From positions 26,994,501 to 27,058,500 of the forward strand of contig CM027377.1 in NCBI GenBank assembly GCA_015680905.1: a stretch of DNA of 64,000 nt, read 5' to 3'. The notes under the pieces were generated by a model. It was not told where the DNA came from. It was given only the letters and a program-made list of their open reading frames with translations, and ran no database searches. This stretch comes from Coptis chinensis. Its lineage: Eukaryota > Streptophyta > Magnoliopsida > Ranunculales > Ranunculaceae. The translations under genes and the position numbers were made by a program. Each line of letters begins with the position of its first letter. Positions within the stretch are counted from its first letter, which is position 1. Below, piece after piece: positions 48,803-58,772 of this stretch.

Positions 48803-49247
48803 TTAAGAGCTGATTTTTATTATTACTGTTAAATTGTAATTAATTAGGTATTAAAATTTGTTGCTAATACTGTCATTATAAATGTTTTGAGTTTGATTTA
48901 ATAGATGAGATTTAATATGTGTTTTGTTAATGTGAGAACTCATTTAGAGTATATGTAGTGACATGGGTTGAAATGGTTTTTAATTTGTTTAATAATCACA
49001 CACATACCCTTAAGCAGTGGAGTAGAGTTTAGAACCATTTTGTGGTAAACTTTAACGTGCAACTCTTTGGTTCCTTTTTTTTTTGTAAAGATGAGATATG
49101 TGTTTATGAAACAGTTTGAAAATCTTATTTTGAATAGAATGATACATCCTTATTATCCTTATTATGATAACTGAAGAGGTATATTATTTTGAAATTGAAG
49201 GTGCTTAACTCAAAGGATTTTGAACACAACATTGGGTAAAGTATATG
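48803..49247. other. Intergenic, no gene seen
   Basis: AT-rich sequence with T runs between the hypothetical gene and the OB-fold pseudogene. Confidence 0.4.
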
Positions 49248-49652
49248 GAGTTTGATGAGTGCATCGTAGGCGATAAGACTGTTGTTATGTTCTTCAAGGC
49301 TAGGAATGGACAAGATAATATGCTTTTTCGATTATTGTTATCAACTCTCTTTTTTTCTTGTTATTACTTGTGTTATGTTATTTATGTTTAAAGTTTTTTA
49401 CGTGCAGTCGCTTTGATGAAACCTGGTGTTACTTTATTCCTCCATAATGTGAAAATCGACATGTTTAGAGACTTTATGAGGTTATCTGTGGACAAGAGCG
49501 GTCATATCGAAGTGATCGATCTTGCAACTTTTATTGTGGAGAAAGATAACGAAAACAAAAATATAGAAATTTTCGAGAAATTTTCGCAAAAAGTAAGAGA
49601 AAATATGCGAATACATCAACAAAAAAAAATGGTATACCAACTATTCTTTTAA
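49248..49652 (+). pseudogene. OB-fold nucleic-acid-binding protein (At4g28440-like) pseudogene
   Basis: The first block (EFDECIVGDKTVVMFFKARN, 49248-49314) and the second (LMKPGVTLFLHNVKIDMF, then MRLSVDKSGHIEV, from 49408) are consecutive parts of a small plant OB-fold protein. In the family they read close to AECLVGDETG, DLMKPG and MFKGSMRLAVDKWG. A splice acceptor (GTGCAG) precedes the second block, but the matching donor reads ATAATA where GTAATA would be expected, consistent with one G-to-A change. The N-terminal third of the protein is missing. The tail after EKDNE diverges. Probably a dead partial copy. Confidence 0.7.
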
Positions 49653-49659
49653 AGTTAAA

Positions 49660-50089
49660 TGTCTATACACCAAAAATGACCCAAATAAGCAACTCACTTT
49701 CTCAAAATTAACAATCCTCTCAAATAGACATATATGATATATCTCAATAATCAAATGTGTCCCCATAAAAAAAATAATAAATAAATAAATAAATAAATAA
49801 ATAAAAAATAAAAGGGAAAAACAACAAGGATGGCAAGGTGAATACTAAATGCTAAATGTTTGTTTGAGAAAAATTAGGTCTTTAATGTTTAGTAACTAGT
49901 AAATACTAAATGCTAAATGTTAAATTAACAAAAATAATTTAACTACTATATAAATTATTTATTGCATTTTCTACCATTTGAAATTTTCTGTAAATTTCGT
50001 GAAAAAAATGTATAATAGTGTACAACATGAACGAAATCGAAAAAATGGTCGAAAGTTCCGTGAAATTACTTCGAAAACTTGCAAACAGA
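49660..50089. other. Intergenic, AT-rich
   Basis: A short AAAT repeat (about 49769-49806) and a doubled phrase containing AGTAAATACTAAATGCTAAATGTT are present. No gene. Confidence 0.4.
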
Positions 50090-50640
50090 AAATGTAGGAT
50101 TTGAAATGTTTCTATGCCCACCGAAAATGAAAACTTTCGTAAAAATATCGCAATTTTTTTTGAAATTTAGTTCCTTGCTAGCAGCATCAACTTTGGACCA
50201 ATCCATAGTAAAAGGATCGAACTTGCAAACATCATAAACATGCAAATCACGATTAAACATTGAGATAGCAAAAAGCTCATTCTCACCTACAAACATTATC
50301 CATTTCAAATCAATGAATGTCGTATAACTCTTACTTTTCTTCAAATGTAGATCTTTGTCAAAAGCCATAATTCTATTGCAAGAAAACCAGTAAAACTGGT
50401 CGTCACACAACCAGGCAGTATATACTGCGTCGGGAAGAAACTTATGAGCATTCCATGCATTAATACCATTCTTCCATGCATATATGTATGTAGTATGTGT
50501 ACTACTATTATATCTGACAACAATCACACAATTGGGACATTTCCAGAGAGTCGAAAAGGTCCCACAGTTTACTATACTTGCCGAACTAATCCCCAACTTT
50601 GGTAAGTCGATTTTAACCGGGGTAAAAGGGTTAAGCAAAA
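50090..50640 (-). pseudogene. DUF295-type domain of a broken F-box gene
   Basis: The minus-strand frame reads FSTLWKCPNCVIVVRYNSS, YIYAWKNGINAWNAHKFLP, YTAWLCDDQFYWFSCNRIMA and FDPFTMDWSKVDAAS, the beta-propeller-like DUF295 domain of plant F-box proteins. Similarity stops at about 50176, before the C-terminal part. The N-terminal F-box lies at 51688-51485, separated by a half MITE, a LINE tail and short repeats. These proteins act as substrate receptors of SCF ubiquitin ligases when intact. This copy cannot be. Confidence 0.65.
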
Positions 50641-50642
50641 CA

Positions 50643-50645
<3 letters not shown>

Positions 50646-50675
<30 letters not shown>
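50646..50675. repeat. Poly-T tract
   Basis: 30 consecutive T (poly-A on the minus strand) next to the DUF295 fragment. It could be the tail of a retroinsertion, but no body is recognisable beside it. Confidence 0.9.
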
Positions 50676-50715
50676 CTGCTAAGGGTAATTGGTTGTATTG
50701 ATAGCAAAAATGAAA

Positions 50716-50828
50716 GGGTTAACTAGTATTACTCCCCCACTAGATGAGACAATTAGGATTTCCCCCCACTAGATGGGAAATTAGGGTTGATCTCCCCCCC
50801 CCCCAAAAGTCAAATTGGGTTGACCGTG
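50716..50828. mobile_element. Half copy of the Mutator-type MITE
   Basis: GGGTTAACTAGTATTAC, then CCACTAGATGAGACAATTAGG, CCACTAGATGGGAAATTAGGG and a final TTGACCGTG match the first arm of the element at 52171-52524. The second arm is missing and a T run with LINE sequence follows directly. Confidence 0.7.
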
Positions 50829-51345
50829 TTTTTTTTTGGTATGGGAATGAAATAATGTTACATTATGTGCTGATGAGAACCTTGAGTAGGCTCTTTGACA
50901 TTACAAGAGTTCAAAACAAAGATCGAAAATATATCAAATGAGAGCTTTCCACCTTGCGCACAAAAATAGGCCTGTTTGACTACCATTGATTCACTCCTTC
51001 AGGCAGTGTTTCTCCTCTCTTAGCACAATGGTCGACAACAAAGTTTACTTCCCTCCAAGTGCTTGTGAGAATGCTGTTAGCTTTATGCTTCACTAGGTTC
51101 CATTGTGATCGAACTTTCCAGTGAACGTTATCTCTTTGGAAGGCTTTAAATGTAGTGGTGGCATCTGACTCAACCCATATGCAACTTGCACCCATGTTTA
51201 TGGCCTTTTCAATTCCATGCACTAGAGCTTTCGACTCAGGAATGTAGCTTGTAGTGATGCCAAGCCCTCCACCTCCAATGTATGCTCCAATAACTTCACG
51301 TGTGTGTCCTTAGCAGCAACCACCCTTCTTTGACATCTGTATTTT
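50829..51345 (-). mobile_element. LINE 3' fragment, RNase H tail, minus strand
   Basis: The minus strand reads ESKALVHGIEKAINMGASC, IWVESDATTTFKAFQRDN and REVNFVVDHCAKRGE, the end of a plant LINE RNase H domain (RVT_3). One catalytic Asp is present in VESDAT, and the final one is kept in VVDHCAK. The T run at 50829-50838 is probably the A-tail. The upstream part is missing. It lies between the F-box and DUF295 parts of a broken gene. Confidence 0.7.
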
Positions 51346-51415
51346 TTCCTTAGCAGCAACCACCCTTCTTTGACATCTGTATTTTTTCCTTAACAGCAAC
51401 CACCCATCTTTGCAG
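51308..51415. repeat. 40-bp tandem repeat, about 2.6 copies
   Basis: The word starting CCTTAGCAGCAACCACCC and ending GTATTTTTT is repeated exactly twice, followed by a partial, slightly changed third copy (CCTTAACAGCAACCACCC). Confidence 0.85.
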
Positions 51416-51484
51416 AAAAGGAAATATGAGTCTTCTAAATTAGGTTTGTTGTTCAATGGCCGATAAATCTCAACCTGAGGTAAT

Positions 51485-51688
51485 TTATTTTTTTGTTATT
51501 AGCCAGGGGAGTGGATCATTGGGCAAGGGAGGGCAACCACAAACTGTGGAATAACTCTTGCAAGCTAATTTCCAATTTTTGCAAACCGCTGATATACTAT
51601 GGAAACCAATGAAATCAGTGAGATGTATGATCAACCATAAAATGTCACGTGGAAGTACACACCAAAACGAGTAAGCTTTTTCATCCAT
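51485..51688 (-). pseudogene. F-box N-terminal exon of a broken F-box/DUF295 gene
   Basis: The 67-aa minus-strand frame (MDEKAYSFWCVLPRDILW, FHSISAVCKNWKLACKSYS, PPLPNDPLPWLITKK) has the spacing of an F-box: LP-x-DIL near residue 12 and the CxxW-type AVCKNWK near residue 36. PLPWL is the usual link to the following domain in DUF295 F-box proteins. The frame stops after ITKK, and the next recognisable part is 800 bp away, beyond a LINE tail. Confidence 0.65.
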
Positions 51689-51689
51689 C

Positions 51690-52161
51690 TCAGTCTAACG
51701 ACTATTTCAAAATGCTATAAGTTCAATCCTGATAATACAAGCAAATAAACAAGTGGACATTTATGTAAGTAAAGGCAATGTGCTATCAACAACATATCTA
51801 CAGATCTGAGGAGGTTGAGTTACGTTAAACGGGCATGCCAGATATTACTTGGACTGCAAGGTTGTAAAATGCTTGACTGAGGTAAAGTTGTGGTGGCAAC
51901 TGCTTCCTTAAGAGCAGTGCATAATTTGAAGAAAAAAGACCACCACCATGGCATTTTGGTAACATAGTAGCTGCCATTCAGGAGTGCACAAATTTACTTG
52001 TATTGATTTCTATCATGTGTATCGAGAATTAAATAAGGTAACTGACTACCTTGCTAAGTATGGCTACTACTATATATGGTTGTAACTATTTCCTACCTCC
52101 ACTTGATATTAAGTAGTCTAATATTATATCTCTATCTCTGATTCTCTGGTTCTCTGCTCTT
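51690..52161. other. Intergenic, no gene seen
   Basis: Moderately AT-rich sequence without coding potential or recognisable repeats, between the F-box fragment and the MITE. Confidence 0.4.
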
Positions 52162-52170
52162 TTTATAAAA

Positions 52171-52524
52171 GGGTTAAATAGTATTACCCCCCCCCCATTA
52201 GATGAGCCAAATAGGATTTCTCCCCCACTAGATGGGAAATTAGGGTCTCCCCCCTAAACACATGGTCAACTTAGTTTGAGTGTTAATTTTCAAGTCAAAC
52301 AATTAAAAATTACACAAATGTCCTCATTGTTTTCAAAAAAAAAATATTCAATTTTAATTAGGTGGAGGCATTTATGTCATTTTCATTTGTTTGACTTGAA
52401 AGTTAACGGTCAAACCAAGTTGACCGTGTGTTTAGGGGGGAGACCCTAATTTCCCATCTAGTAGGAGGGGGCGGAGGAAATCCTAATTGGCTCATCTAGT
52501 GGGGGGGGTAACACTAGTTCACCC
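52171..52524. mobile_element. Palindromic Mutator-type MITE with 9-bp target duplication
   Basis: The 354-bp element has arms of about 110 bp that are inverted copies: GGGTTAAATAGTATTACCCC at one end and GGTAACACTAGTTCACCC at the other. The phrases AGATGGGAAATTAGGGTCTC and GAGACCCTAATTTCCCATCT lie inside. TTTATAAAA flanks both ends (52162-52170, 52525-52533). A 9-bp duplication and long inverted repeats indicate the Mutator superfamily. There is no transposase. A 113-bp half copy lies at 50716. Confidence 0.9.
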
Positions 52525-52765
52525 TTTATAAAATGCACACAGGCGCTTTTCTTTCATTGCCATTTTTCCATATTGCCAATGTTGCTCACAACATTTTCAC
52601 CAATAATTTAAAGTTGGTCAATTATATTGGTTGAGAAAAAGAGTAAAAGGAGTGATGTGATGAAACAAATGAGTTTTTTTATAAGGGCCCAATAAGGACG
52701 CAACACATTTGTATTGAACAAAACCGACGTACCAAAGGTTAAGTTGTAATTAGATGGGTCTAATC

Positions 52766-53731
52766 TGTTAGAGTGTGTGGACCAAAAAGAGGAATAGTCC
52801 CACATTGAACAAGAAAGGAGTTCATTATGGGTGAAGCTCACTAACTAGTATCGATGCCTTTTAAGATAAAACCCCACACCCATGGCCAAGATGTGGCCCA
52901 AAGCCCAATGAGTGGTTAAGTGGGGGACAATATCGGTACTAGTTATCTCATGGGCGCGAAGGCCCAGGCTTGGTGGGTGTGCCCAGGTCCTAACAACTGG
53001 TATCAGAGCCGATGGTTCGGCAGGGACGAAGGCACTGATCATGTAAAATCAAGAGACGAAATCATTCAAGCTGCCAGGTGGAGTTGCTTAACGAAGTGTG
53101 CCCGTTACACCAAAGATTGGTGCCTAGTTCGGCAGGAACGAAGGCACTGATCGTGCAAAATCAAGAGACGAAATCATTCAGGCTGCCAGGGGGAGTTGCT
53201 TAACGAAGTGTGCCCGTTACACCAAAGATTGGTTACCCTTGGATGTTGTGGAGATTCGAGAGGGTGTAACTCGGTGAATCTAACAATATGAAATGATGTT
53301 TGAGGTGGAATAGGCTCTGGGGTTAAGAAAAAAAAGCCACCTCCCTCAGAGGCCCAGACACACCGAGGTGGAGTAGGCTCTGGGGTTGAGAAAAAGCCAC
53401 CTCCCTCAGAGGCCCAGACACACCAGAGCTCTGGCATTGGATCGTGCTCGATGATGAACGAATAGAGTCAGTTCGGTCCAAAGTGGAGATTGTTAGAGTG
53501 TGTGGACCAAAAAGATGAATAGTCCCACATTGAACAAGAAAGGAGTTCATCATGGATTGATAAAGTGGAAAACTCACTAACTAGTACTGAAGCCTTTTAA
53601 GATAAAACCCCACACCCATGGCTAAGATGTGGCTCAAAGCCCAATGAGTGGTTAAGTGGGGGACAATATCGGTACTAGTTATCCCATGGGCGCGGAGGCC
53701 CAGGCCTGACGGGTGTGCCTAGGTCCTAACA
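52766..53731 (+). mobile_element. TRIM (terminal-repeat retrotransposon in miniature)
   Basis: 966 bp: 5' LTR 52766-52995 (230 bp), internal region 495 bp, 3' LTR 53491-53731 (241 bp). LTRs begin TGTTAGAGTGTG and end CCTAACA. TAATC flanks both sides (52761-52765, 53732-53736). The internal part has no protein frame. It consists of a ~120-bp unit twice (CGAAGGCACTGATC, AAATCATTCA, GCCCGTTACACCAAAGATTGG) and a ~60-bp unit twice (AGGCTCTGGGGTT, CCACCTCCCTCAGAGGCCC). Such elements depend on proteins from other elements. Confidence 0.95.
52998..53009 (+). other. Primer binding site of the TRIM
   Basis: TGGTATCAGAGC is the exact initiator-methionine tRNA complement used by plant Copia and TRIM elements. 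It starts two bases after the 5' LTR. Confidence 0.95.
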
Positions 53732-53736
53732 TAATC

Positions 53737-56461
53737 TTTGCAACAACACATAATCAGAGTTCTGAAGAGCAGCAGAGAGATTTGAACCTAAGACCTTGAG
53801 TTGGTGAAACCATGACATCCTAGACTCCTAGTTTGCAAATTTGACTATTTTTTATTTATTTTTTGAAATAACTATGGCTTCAGGCACCCACCCCAACCTT
53901 TTATTTTTTGAAATTTGACTAACTATTTGGATACAAAGTTGCAGTTTTGATCATCTCAATTCTCAAGTATACTAACATCTCCATTCTCCATTTCTTAGTC
54001 TTAGGCTTAGCCAAATTTCATTGTATAATAAGAACTAAAAGCCGTCATACGTGTCAAACTAACCAAGACTACCCATGAGGACATAGTCTCCATGACCAGA
54101 TCATGTACAACAACACTTATTACACGTTCTGCTGAACTTTTTAGAGAACAAATAGTAAAGATAGACCACTTTTCTTTGGAATGCCATCAAACATTTGGAC
54201 AATCATATTGGTAGGTATCCACCATGGAGAACCCCTCCACCTACCGCGGAGTTGGTAGTGTGTAGACGGCTGGACGCATTAATCGGTTCGAAGGGTCACT
54301 GCAATCTTGTGGGGGCTGAGCTGGTCCTCAATACTTGTCTAATAACCTTATAATCACCATCGAATTTGGATTTTTAGGGCCTTGAATTGCATGTAGAATT
54401 ATTTCTAAATCATCTTCAATGGCGTACTTGGTTTGGGTTTTGATAAAAGTGCTTATAAGACATTGATTTTGACACTTTAACTACTGTTCATTTTAGAGTC
54501 TGTTTGTTATGATGGAAACACTATGAAAATAAAAAGAAAATAAGAATAGTCTATATGTTCCATAGTTTTTAAGGCGTTTGTTTAACTATGGAAAGGAAAC
54601 AAGCTTTTCCATATGGAAACAAAATCATGGAAATGGAAAAGATTTTGTGTCCTTAGTTAATTCCTGAAAATTCTGTGGAAAGAAAAGAAAATAGATAGCT
54701 AGGGACTTACTATTATTAACACACTCATGACCCAACAATACAATTATACCTTTCCATAGCTTTTGCAAACAAACATGATTATTTCTTTCTCTAGTTTTTA
54801 CTTTTCTTTCTCCAGTTTACCAAACACATATCATTTAAAATTATTTCATTTTCATTCCATTCCATTCCATAATGGATCACTCATTTTATTTCTTTTCTTT
54901 TCCATGAGTTAAAATTTAACAAATACACCCTTATATCTTATATCGTTCCGATTTATTGCATTGCACCTTTTTTGGCATTTTAATTATTTTTCAATTGTGA
55001 TTATTCCAAAATATATAATGAAAGAGGAATAACATGTTTACATCCGACTGAGGATTCAGATCTAATATATTGTTAATTTGCATGTTCCACAACTCCACTA
55101 CTTGACCTCTAGAAATTAGAGCGTGAAGGCCGGTGCTGAAGGTGAAGTTGCCTAAACAGTCATGGGCAAAGTCTGATTTGCTCCGCTATTCAATATTTTT
55201 TCATTGTTTATTTTGTAATTACTTAATATTTGTTAGCGTGCTCCGGATTTACACCATGTGGGTATGTTCTTGCAAGCTCCAATAAACCAACATTCTCTTC
55301 TCAAAATTTGAGAAAATCTAAGAAGAAAACATATTGATAAGTTAGCTTAATTGGTGGGATACGAATAGATTATTAGTAGCTTTCTTCCCAATGTCACGGC
55401 CAACCATAGTTAATTAGTAGTATACTTTTTGTTTTTAAGTCCGTTGCATGTACTGTTTGGCCTTCTCATTACTATCATCTCTCAATCTATAACATATAAT
55501 CCCATATAATAATGTTGATTAAGTCAATAGATTGGACCTATGTGACTACACAATTGTATAAGCCTGACGTCTTGAACTGTGAAAAGCACATTGAGAGAAA
55601 AAAAATTAAAAAAAATTAAATGTTATAAAAATAATTCCGATAAATTGTACGCATGTACAATTCTAAAATCTACTCTCTTTTTTCCAATAAACATTTTGAA
55701 TTCTACACTCAATAGTATGCTTATTTCTTACACACTCTTTACCTGCATGAATATAAAGCACATGATACAATTGGTGTTTGTTGGACAGTTGGAGAAGCAA
55801 TTTTGAGGCCCTCTTCTGTCTGATCTCTAAATGAGTATATGTTCTCCAAAAATGTTGATTTATGAAAAGTCCCTTGGTGAGGGGTCCAATCTTGTGACAT
55901 TTTGTGGGGGCATTGAGTATAAGACTAGATTATGCATGGCACTTTCTAGATTATGTAGGACACTTTTTGAGAGAGTGAGAGAGAAAGAAGAGAAACATTT
56001 GATTATGGAAAATTGATAATTATAAATCATTATATGAGTACTCTTATTATATTACCTAGCTTAGAGCAACTCTAAGTTTAAATACAAAAATAAATAAAAG
56101 GATGAGCTACTCCCACATGTTTTAAGAACTTGATAACAACATCAATGGCCTAGCTTAAAAGAACAAAAAAAAGGAAAAAAGGAAAATGAGTAGGCTCATA
56201 TGTGATTCTTAATGCAAGCATTGACTATAAACTGCTCCACTAACCCTTTTTATCTCCTCCATACAACTCTCTTCGCAATCCAACTCATCATCACATATTG
56301 TCATAATGTCATCACATCCATGATCCATCTCTTTCTCTCTCTGCCCAACAAGTAATCCTTATTTCTAGAACAACTACTGTCTCTCTTATTCCTCTCAACC
56401 TCAAACCAAACCAAACCAAAGAGAGCACAAACTGAAAAACCATTGTGAAGTAGGAAATGAG
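53737..56461. other. Intergenic region upstream of the TBL gene
   Basis: About 2.7 kb, no coding evidence. A block at about 54490-54930 with repeated CATGGAAA/TTTCCATG-type words may be a decayed MITE, without clear ends. The stretch 56230-56460 is C/T-rich with CTCTCTT words and a repeated AAACCAAACC, suiting a plant promoter or 5' leader of the TBL gene. No TATA box is assigned with confidence. Confidence 0.4.
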
Positions 56462-57896
56462 ATGGGTGCAAAAACCCCATTCAAAGATCAACAGTCTTAC
56501 TCTCTTACTAAGAAACTCGTACCTTATGCTCTTTATGCACTTGTTCCCTTGATCTTCATTCGCTTATATCTATACCCTATACCCATTACTCAATCTCAAA
56601 GAAGTCAGGAAGAGTTTCATACCAATCCCATCAGCTCTACTTCCTCCATTTCTACTCCCTCTCCAGGTACTTACTTAACTTTGCCAATTTTCCATATTTA
56701 TGTTTGTTTTTTTTATGTAAGTGTTATAGTTCTGATTTGCTAACTTGAGTTGTTTTATGCTCGATCATTCTTTTCTTTTTTTTCTAAATTCAGTACAAGA
56801 GAAAAGACCAAAACCAAAAGAAAACCAATGTGATTACTTCAACGGAAAATGGGTACATGACAAGTGGGGTCCATTATACAATGGTACCACCTGTAGTACT
56901 ATCAAAGATGGCCAGAATTGCATCACTCATGGTAGGCCAGACATGGACTATTTGTATTGGAGATGGAGGCCTAAACAGTGTAAGCTGCCCAGGTTCAATC
57001 CATCTAATTTTCTTCAGCTTGTAAAGAATAAGCATTTAGTGTTCATTGGTGATTCTATGGCTAGAAACCAATTAGAATCACTTCTATGCTTATTATCAAG
57101 TGCATCACTCCCTGATCTTGTTTATGCTAATGGTGAAGAAAATAAATTTCGTAGATGGAATTTTGTGTCGCATAATGTTAATATTTCAGTATATTGGTCA
57201 CCATTTTTAGTGAAAGGAATAGAAAAATCCAATGAATTCAATTACAATAAACTGTTGCTGGATTTGGTTGATGAAAAGTGGGCAGCTGATATGGACCAGT
57301 TTGACATGGTAGTTCTATCAGTTGGTCATTGGTTCCTTCATCCCGCGGTTTATTATGATAAAGATGTGGTACTTGGGTGTCATTACTGCCCGGGTATGAA
57401 CTATACAGAGATTGGATTTTACGACGTATTTAGGAAGGCGTTTAAGACAACACTTAAGGCCATTATTGATCGGCGGGGTAGCAATGCAGTTGATGTATTT
57501 GTTACCACATTTTCCCCTGCGCATTTTGAAGGCGAATGGGATAAAGCTGGCGCGTGTCCTAAGAAGGAGCCATTTAAGGAAGGAGAAAAAATAGTTGAAT
57601 GGATGGATGCTGAGATGAGGAAAATAGAAGTAGAGGAAGTAGAGAAAGCCAAGGAGAATGCAGCCTCAATAGCAGGTTTGAGATTTGAAGCATTGGATGT
57701 CACCAAATTATCGATTATGAGACCCGATGGCCATCCGGGGCCTTATATGAATCCGTTTCCATTCGCCGATGGGGTTAAAGATCGTGTACAAAATGATTGT
57801 GTCCATTGGTGCTTACCAGGGCCTATTGATACATGGAATGAGATAATGCTAGAAATGATCAAGAGATTGGAGGGTCACTCAAGCAGAGAAAGCTGA
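56462..57896 (+). CDS. TRICHOME BIREFRINGENCE-LIKE (TBL) polysaccharide O-acetyltransferase
   Basis: Exons 56462-56666 and 56794-57896 join (127-bp GT-AG intron) to 435 aa. The N-terminus has one hydrophobic anchor (about residues 19-40: LVPYALYALVPLIFIRLYL), as in Golgi type II proteins. The PMR5N/TBL domain starts CDYFNGKWVHD with YNGTTC and GRPDMDYLYWRW. The esterase-like domain has GDSMARNQ (Ser155) and the C-terminal DCVHWCLPGP with the DxxH pair Asp403/His406. TBL enzymes O-acetylate xylan, mannan or other wall polysaccharides in the Golgi. Wording resembles the TBL23-26 group (mannan acetylation in Arabidopsis), but this is only by eye. No break is seen. A truncated copy lies at 45473. 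Confidence 0.92.
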
Positions 57897-58365
57897 AATC
57901 TGTTGCTAATGAGAAAGACATAACACTGTACTTTTAGTTCAACAAAGAGAATAAAGTGAAAAGGATTTCATTTGTTTCTCTGACTACTGGTGTGGTGGTT
58001 TTGAAGGAAATCGAAAGGACCTAATCTTACTCGAGAATATTATGTTTGTGTTATATGAAAATCACTCAAATAGATCGTTGAAAGAACTATTATTTCGTAC
58101 TTGTACATATAGCATTCAATTTTGCATCCAAAGCTTTTGTATTCCATTTTTTCATTTATTTTTATTGAATAATTAGGACATTGAATTTTGAATAATTGTG
58201 ATATAGTGTACTAGTCCAAATGCGTTGATAATCCAGTCTTCTAATTGTTGGTGTTTCTTGTGTAGATCTGTAGAAGTATAAAACCCATAATTCAGTAATT
58301 CACTAAGCTGGTGTACTTAGTATTCCTAAATTTTTGAATTTGGCCAAATTATGTATTCTAATTTC
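57897..58365 (+). other. 3' flank of the TBL gene
   Basis: This is the likely 3' untranslated region and downstream DNA. It is duplicated with small changes at about 45800-46270 beside the pseudocopy. No separate gene. Confidence 0.5.
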
Positions 58366-58368
58366 TAA

Positions 58369-58769
58369 GGCTAAGTCCAATGGCTCCCTATCTCCATAAA
58401 AAAGAAGTCATTTCCGGTGGTTTTTACTCTCTATCTCCAAATTATTTTCTATATATACAGAGCAATTTAGAAAGTACAGAGTATGTTTGGCGCTGGTTGA
58501 TTTGTCGCGTAGAATGGAACTTCATTTGGCGCTGGTTGATCTGGCGTAGAATGCAATATATAGTTTTTGTTTGTTTTTGGTTGTGGCCTGTGGGACCAGA
58601 TAAAAGATGAAGTGGGGTAGAATTATGGGGAGCTCATTCTACACCATATGAACTGGAGTAATATTGTTGCAACCACTGGACACAATATTCAATTTTGTAT
58701 ATGTAAAACACTGTATTTTTTTATGGGATACAAATGCAGAGTCCAAAACCAAAACCATTGGACTCAACC
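58369..58769. mobile_element. Tourist-like MITE (PIF/Harbinger type)
   Basis: A 401-bp element starts GGCTAAGTCCAATGGCTCC and ends AAAACCATTGGACTCAACC, inverted with two mismatches in the first 15 bases. It is flanked by TAA on both sides (58366-58368, 58770-58772). The duplicated segment near 46275 has the uninterrupted site TTTCTAAATTTT. It lacks transposase. A 3-bp TAA duplication is typical of this superfamily. Confidence 0.85.
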
Positions 58770-58772
58770 TAA

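Noticed and set aside
54480..54930. Possible MITE with TTTCCATG/CATGGAAA words
   Set aside because: The words are simple and scattered; no terminal inverted repeats or target duplication.
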